From: Streptomyces griseicoloratus
GTDB lineage: Bacteria > Actinomycetota > Actinomycetes > Streptomycetales > Streptomycetaceae
Direction: 5' to 3'
DNA length: 64,000 bases
Assembly (NCBI RefSeq): GCF_014534645.1
Contig: NZ_JACVQF010000187.1
Coordinates: 1 to 64,000, forward strand
The notes under the pieces are model-generated. The model did no database searches and had not been told where the DNA came from. It worked only from the letters and a program-made list of their open reading frames with translations. How positions within the stretch are numbered: the first letter of the stretch is position 1; every line of letters starts with the position of its first letter. A program made the translations under genes and the position numbers. Below are positions 60,224 to 64,000 of the stretch, in pieces.

Positions 60224-60739
60224 GTGCCCGAATTGCCGCCACCACGCCTGGACGAGATCGACGCCCTGCTGCTGGACCTGCTCCAGTACGACGCCGGACG
60301 CACGTTGCACGAGCTCGGTGAACGGGTCGGGCTCTCACCGAGCGCCGTCCAGCGGAGGATCGCCCGCTACCGCAAGGACGGCCTCATCGCCGGGCAGATC
60401 GCCGTCCTCGACCCGCACCGCTTCGGCCCCACCGTCCTGGCGACGGTCCTCGTGACACTGAACCAGGAATCGTTCGAACACCATCGCGTATTCGCCGAAC
60501 GGATGCGCGCCGAACCACAGGTCCAGCAGTGCTACCGGGTCGCGGGGCCATGGGACTACGTGATCGTCCTGGCGGCGCGCAGCATGCGCGACTGTGGCCG
60601 CCTCGGCGACCGCCTGTTCAAGGCCGATGACAACATCAGGCGTTACGAGACCTTGGTGGCCTTCGACACCATCAAGACCAGCCTGGCTCTCCCGCTACCC
60701 GCTCCACAATCCCCTCCACCTCAAGACCGCCGGCCTTAG
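60224..60739 (+). CDS. Lrp/AsnC-family regulator
   Basis: The 171-residue regulator starts at GTG: HTH in LHELGERVGLSPSAVQRRIA, then the RAM domain (FGPTVLATVLVTLNQESFEH, YRVAGPWDYVIVLAARSMRD). No ribosome site is visible before the GTG, so the transcript may be leaderless. It should sense an amino acid and control the divergent dehydratase/esterase operon. The C-terminus has a Pro-rich tail. Confidence 0.92.
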   Translation: MPELPPPRLDEIDALLLDLLQYDAGRTLHELGERVGLSPSAVQRRIARYRKDGLIAGQIAVLDPHRFGPTVLATVLVTLNQESFEHHRVFAERMRAEPQVQQCYRVAGPWDYVIVLAARSMRDCGRLGDRLFKADDNIRRYETLVAFDTIKTSLALPLPAPQSPPPQDRRP

Positions 60740-61069
60740 CGAGAAGACACAGGTGTCCGAGGGCGGAAACTTCTGCAGCCCCGATGACCAGCGTCGAGAC
60801 CCTCCACCGCGGAACCCGCCCGGACGCCGACTCGCGGTTGCCTGCGGATCGGCGTCGGGTCTGTGGGGCACCTCTGCTCTGATGCCCGGATCAACGGGGC
60901 CGGTCTGGGAGGTCTGTTCATCCCTCGCTGCCATCGTCGTCCTCGTCCAAGTCGGGCGTGTCCGGATCCCGCAGTGGCCGCAGCACGCCGCCGGCCGGGA
61001 TGGAGGCTGGTACGCACCTGGCTCCAGCGCACCGACAATCCACAGCGAGACCTGCCACAGGCCGCCCTG
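60740..61069. other. Unrecognised stretch
   Basis: The plus-strand open frame covering this DNA has no conserved character before about 61070. No gene is supported. Confidence 0.3.
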
Positions 61070-61363
61070 TTGATGGAGAAGGCCGGCACCGGTGGCGCCC
61101 TGTTCCGCAACCTCTACCGCGACTTCCTCGCCGAATGCACCGATCTGCTCGACAGCAGCCACCTACGTACCGGCCACACGCTGTACACCGAGGCCGCCAC
61201 CCTCTGGGCGGAAGTAGCAGCACTGATCAAGAAGGCTGGTGAATCGGGCGATGCGCAGTGCCTCGTCCAGGCCGGCTCGGTCCTCGGTGATCTCTCACGT
61301 ATAGAGCGCGAGGCCATGCAGGCACTGAGCCTCCTGGGGAACGAGACCCCAAGCATGATCTAA
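61070..61363 (+). pseudogene. BtrH-type/DUF4872 C-terminal fragment
   Basis: The plus strand encodes LMEKAGTGGALFRNLYRDFL, AECTDLLDSSHLRTGHTLYT, EAATLWAEVAALIKKAGESG and LVQAGSVLGDLSRIEREAMQ. This is the helical C-terminal domain of BtrH-like proteins (DUF4872), which follow an N-terminal C39-type peptidase/acyltransferase domain in butirosin-type biosynthesis. Only the last about 95 residues survive, joined upstream to unrelated sequence. A remnant of a specialised-metabolism gene. Confidence 0.6.
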
Positions 61364-61379
61364 GAGCTGTCCCGCAATT

Positions 61380-61690
61380 GATCTCTGGGTCGGGCTGATA
61401 CGGGGCCGGCGGGCGAGCGAGAGCCCCAGGTGGTCGATGCCGCGGTCGGCCGAGGACTTCGAGACCGAACAGCGGGGCGCGCAGCGTCAAGTTCGTGCGC
61501 CAGTAGGCGGTCAGCGGCAGCACGCGGTCTTCCGGTGCCAGGCCCCAGGTGAACGGCCCTTGCGCACCAGATCCGCGCCGTCGTGGCGTAGGGCGGCGAT
61601 GAGCTTGCGGAAGCAGCGTGGACTCAGCCCGGAGAACGGGATTATCCAGGAGGGGTCCGACGCCGTGATCACACCAGCCGTGACAAGATC
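61380..61690 (-). pseudogene. IS5-family transposase N-terminal remnant (minus copy)
   Basis: The minus strand reads ITASDPSWIIPFSGLSPRCF, RKLIAALRHDGADLVRKG and EDRVLPLTAYWRTNLTLR, then breaks in APLFG. It is the N-terminal half of an IS5-group transposase distinct from the intact one at 15134. One frameshift lies near 61555 and another near 61480. Catalytic residues are missing. A similar remnant lies in opposite orientation at 63093. Confidence 0.75.
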
Positions 61691-61709
61691 GTCTCATCCC
61701 TGTCCCGTC

Positions 61710-62200
61710 TCACCGGGGCGTGAGGGAATCCCCGGCTGCCCGTCGCTGACCGGGCCACATGTCGTCATACGCGGCGTCAAAGAACTGCACCTGCGGCCCG
61801 CGCAGCGCGGACGCGTCGGCCAGCTCTCCTTGGGCCACCTCTGCAAGGCGGGCCGCATAGCGGTAGGCAGCACCCCGCAGGGGCTCGCTTCTGGCCGAAA
61901 GGTCGATCTCCGCGTGCGCGAGCCACAAGTCGTCGACGAGTCGGTCGATCACCGGATCGGCCACGCTGACGCCGACGTGTGGGGACGTGAGCACCGCGCC
62001 TTCTCCAACTGCGACGCAATGCTCAGAAACTTCAGGATCACGTTCTTCAGCTCTGCACGGTGCGCGGCTGACTCCTGTATCTCCAACTGCCGGGTGCTCG
62101 CCCGTGACACCAGGTACTGGCCGAACAACGACCCGCCAGCGCCGAGCGCAACACCGGCCAAAGACAACAGCGCCGGCCCCAAGGTTCCCCAAGACCCCAT
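61710..62200 (-). pseudogene. Membrane-anchored hypothetical protein, frameshifted
   Basis: From the ATG at 62200: MGSWGTLGPALLSLAGVALG, GAGGSLFGQYLVSRASTRQL and AAHRAELKNVILKFLSIASQ. One base out of frame it continues VLTSPHVGVSVADPVIDRLV, DDLWLAHAEIDLSARSEPLR and AAYRYAARLAEVAQGELADA, ending at 61710. The switch is at about 61998. One N-terminal TM anchors a helical cytosolic domain of about 130 residues, a common Streptomyces arrangement of unknown role. If the frame change is a sequence error, the gene is intact at about 163 codons. Confidence 0.55.
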
Positions 62201-62430
62201 GAGGTCAGTCTCTCAACTCGCTGTCGAGAGAGCCGAGCTGCCTATGTGCAGCCCATGCCTAGCTCGTGACCGCTCGGGTTACCTCGCCACGTCCCGCACA
62301 CTCTCACCGTCGGGCAAGCCGCCCCACATCGTCCGGTCGCGTTCCATAGAGTACGCACGTGCCCGCGGCATGCGCGGGCAGGGCGAAGAACGACGCGTGC
62401 GCTGAGAGACCCCGCGAAGGTGACTGAGCC

Positions 62431-62919
62431 CTACGTGAGTTCCTTCCGCATCAACGTGCACATTGTCTCGTAGCGGCGCAACGATCCATCAGGGGCTTGC
62501 TCGTCCCACGAGTCCGGCTGACGATCGTACGCGACATAACCCAGCCTTTCGTAGAGCGCACGTGCCCGGGGGTTGCTTTCCTCCACACCGAGCTCGGCCT
62601 GCCGCAGACCACGGTTCCTGATACGCAGTTCTGCGGCTTCAACAAGAAACGTGCCGATCCCGCACGACTGCAATGCGGGGTGGACTGCCAGCTGCCACAA
62701 AGTGCCCACCCCCTTCTTGACCTGGTAGTCGACGCCGCCTTTCGCCACAGGGATGTCCGTTGCAGGGCAGACCGCAAGGTAGTCGACCTCGCCGGTCCGG
62801 ACACGTTTCAACTGCTCGGCGACGCTGGCCAGGTGGTGGTCAGACCCTGCCCACCCGCACGACGGCAGGTCCGCATGCACCAAATCACGGGCCGACAGCT
62901 TCAACACAACGTTGATCAT
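62431..62919 (-). CDS. GNAT-family N-acetyltransferase
   Basis: From the ATG at 62919 the 162-residue protein has the GNAT core: LWQLAVHPALQSCGIGTFLV (acetyl-CoA loop Q-x2-G-I/x-G) and AELGVEESNPRARALYERLG followed by Y. The ATG is preceded by GGAGG eight bases upstream, which decides it over an in-frame ATG further up. Substrate unknown. It lies between two oppositely oriented IS5 remnants with the frameshifted membrane gene. Confidence 0.88.
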   Translation of the reverse strand: MINVVLKLSARDLVHADLPSCGWAGSDHHLASVAEQLKRVRTGEVDYLAVCPATDIPVAKGGVDYQVKKGVGTLWQLAVHPALQSCGIGTFLVEAAELRIRNRGLRQAELGVEESNPRARALYERLGYVAYDRQPDSWDEQAPDGSLRRYETMCTLMRKELT

Positions 62920-63092
62920 CTTCAGTACCTCCGGCGAGCCAGCATCCATGCCGATCACACAGGGCGCAAAAAGGTTTCCTGTGCCCACACTTCTGGCTCA
63001 CGGGCCACTGCTGTTCAGGCAATCAGACGAACGCTGCCACTGAAAGCGAACGAAGCCAGTCGCGAATGGCCGGCAGTTGAGATGATCTCGCT

Positions 63093-63390
63093 GTGTCTGG
63101 TGTGATCACGGCGTCCGAGCCGTCCTGGACAGCTCCGTTCACTGGGCTGAGCCCGAGGCAGTTCGGCAAGCCGGTCACCGCGCTGCGGCGCGAAGGTGCG
63201 GACCCGGTCCGCAAGGGCCGGCCGTGGAGCCTGCCACTGCACGACCGGGTCCTGCTGGTCACCGCGTACTGGCGAACGAACCTGGCGTTGCGGCAACTCG
63301 CGCCGCTCTTTGGGGTGTCCAAGTCGGCTGCGGACCGGATCGTCGATCATCTCGGGCCGTTGCTGGCCCTACGGCAGCGCTCTTCGCCAC
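63093..63390 (+). pseudogene. IS5-family transposase N-terminal remnant (plus copy)
   Basis: The plus strand begins MSGVITASEPSWTAPFTGLS, PRQFGKPVTALRREGADPVR, VLLVTAYWRTNLALRQLAPL and FGVSKSAADRIVDHLGPLLA. It stops being transposase at about 63385, where resolvase sequence begins. It is in one frame to that point, so only the fusion destroyed it. It mirrors the minus-strand remnant at 61380-61690. Confidence 0.8.
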
Positions 63391-63664
63391 GCTCGCCGAG
63401 TTCATCCGCGAGCTGATCGTCTCCGGCACCCGAGAGGGCCTGGCTTCCGCCCGTGCCCACGGCCGGGTCGGCGGTCGGCCCACCCTCGCCACCACCGAGA
63501 TCATCCGGGCCGCCCGCGACATGCTTCCCAACCCCGAGCACTCGATCACCTCGATCGCCAAGCTGCTCGGCGTCAGCCCCGGCACCCTTTACAACCACAT
63601 CCCCGACCTACAGGAGCTGCGGGCCTGCCGCGTCCCGGCCCAGATCGACGGTGGTACCCGATGA
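63385..63664 (+). pseudogene. Serine recombinase (resolvase) C-terminal fragment
   Basis: The plus strand encodes LFATLAEFIRELIVSGTREG, LASARAHGRVGGRPTLATTE and NPEHSITSIAKLLGVSPGTL, then YNHIPDL. This is the long recognition helix end and the C-terminal HTH of Tn3-type resolvases/invertases (F-A-x-L-A-E-F-x-R-E-L-I; R-x-x-GRP; HTH). The catalytic Ser domain is absent because the IS5 remnant is joined at about 63385. The open frame through the join runs from 63224. Confidence 0.8.
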
Positions 63665-64000
63665 TCCCCGGACCGCACCGACTCAAGGGCGGTGCCCTCC
63701 AGCTCGGCGCCGGCGAGCACGGCCTACCCGGCCCGTTCGGCGCCTGGACCGATCAGGGCAGTGAGGAAGACGAGCGCGATCCGGCCAAGAACGTCCTCGC
63801 CGAGCCACACTGCTGATTCACCAAGATCATCCCACGGCGGCTTTTGGGTTCCCCTTGACTGGACCCGATGCCCGGGCGACGTCGGCGAGCGGTACCGACC
63901 TCGGCCACGCCCTTGGTGCCGGTCGGAACGGGTCCGCGGTCCCAATCCGGCGAGGGCGGACCGGACCGCTGCCACAGGAGATACACAAGCACTGCACGGC
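63665..64000. other. Window end, no recognisable gene
   Basis: A plus-strand frame ends at about 63816 with TDQGSEEDERDPAKNVLAEP. No family is recognised, and the last 180 bases show no gene on either strand. Confidence 0.3.

Noticed and set aside
1-64000. CRISPR arrays, tRNA and rRNA genes
   Set aside because: No regularly spaced direct repeats, clover-leaf sequences or rRNA signatures were noticed on either strand.

Overview
The window is high-GC actinobacterial DNA and reads as Streptomyces. Codons end almost always in G or C, GTG starts are common, and many encoded families are Streptomyces-typical: DUF6233, DUF6415-like proteins, helicase-associated-domain helicases, MAB_1171c-type membrane proteins, and kinase/substrate-binding-protein fusions. 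The mix of intact metabolic cassettes with broken plasmid, phage and IS remnants fits an accessory region such as a chromosome arm or a decayed integrated plasmid. No tRNA, rRNA or CRISPR array was seen.

Layout. 0-10 kb is debris: a frameshifted replication-relaxation gene, an IstB remnant, an internally deleted IS3 transposase, a broken toxin-antitoxin pair and a frameshifted Y-family polymerase. Intact genes here are a HAD hydrolase, a DHFR-like reductase and an endonuclease VII. 10-14 kb holds an FtsX-type permease, its ATPase and a secreted protein. 14-18 kb has a PadR regulator split by a complete 865-bp IS5-family element, then a methyltransferase. 18-21 kb is a helicase broken by one stop and one frameshift. 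22-25 kb has glutaminase with an aspA remnant, then a divergent SDR/LysR pair. 25.9-29.8 kb is a four-gene operon (XRE regulator, ImmA/IrrE protease, MAB_1171c membrane protein, FAD monooxygenase) behind two phased palindromes.

31-37 kb carries a lipoprotein followed by two tandem receptor kinases whose extracellular part is a substrate-binding protein. 37-39 kb is an LLM oxidoreductase/deaminase/quinone-reductase operon divergent from an Lrp regulator. 39.8-41 kb contains the most unusual genes: a stand-alone L7/L12 C-terminal domain and a clear homologue of the eukaryotic translationally controlled tumour protein (TCTP). 41.7-44.4 kb is an HxlR-controlled operon (DUF1330, MFS pump, carboxymuconolactone-decarboxylase-like protein) with two identical operators. 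45-47 kb encodes an HTH/coiled-coil/Ser-Thr kinase fusion.

48-57 kb has a secreted alginate lyase, an in-frame DNA-ligase/MazG chimera, a dCTP deaminase fragment, a secreted M14 carboxypeptidase, an acetyltransferase, an IS701 remnant, a large membrane protein and a second DUF6415 remnant. 57-61 kb has an esterase/threonine-dehydratase operon divergent from an AsnC regulator. The end (61-64 kb) is again debris: two oppositely oriented IS5 transposase remnants around an acetyltransferase and a broken membrane protein, then a truncated resolvase.

A recurrent feature is one-base deletions in otherwise well-conserved genes (polymerase, toxin, TCTP, helicase, DUF6415, PadR, Ku fragment). Many genes called broken here could be rescued if these are sequencing errors; the large truncations and fusions could not.
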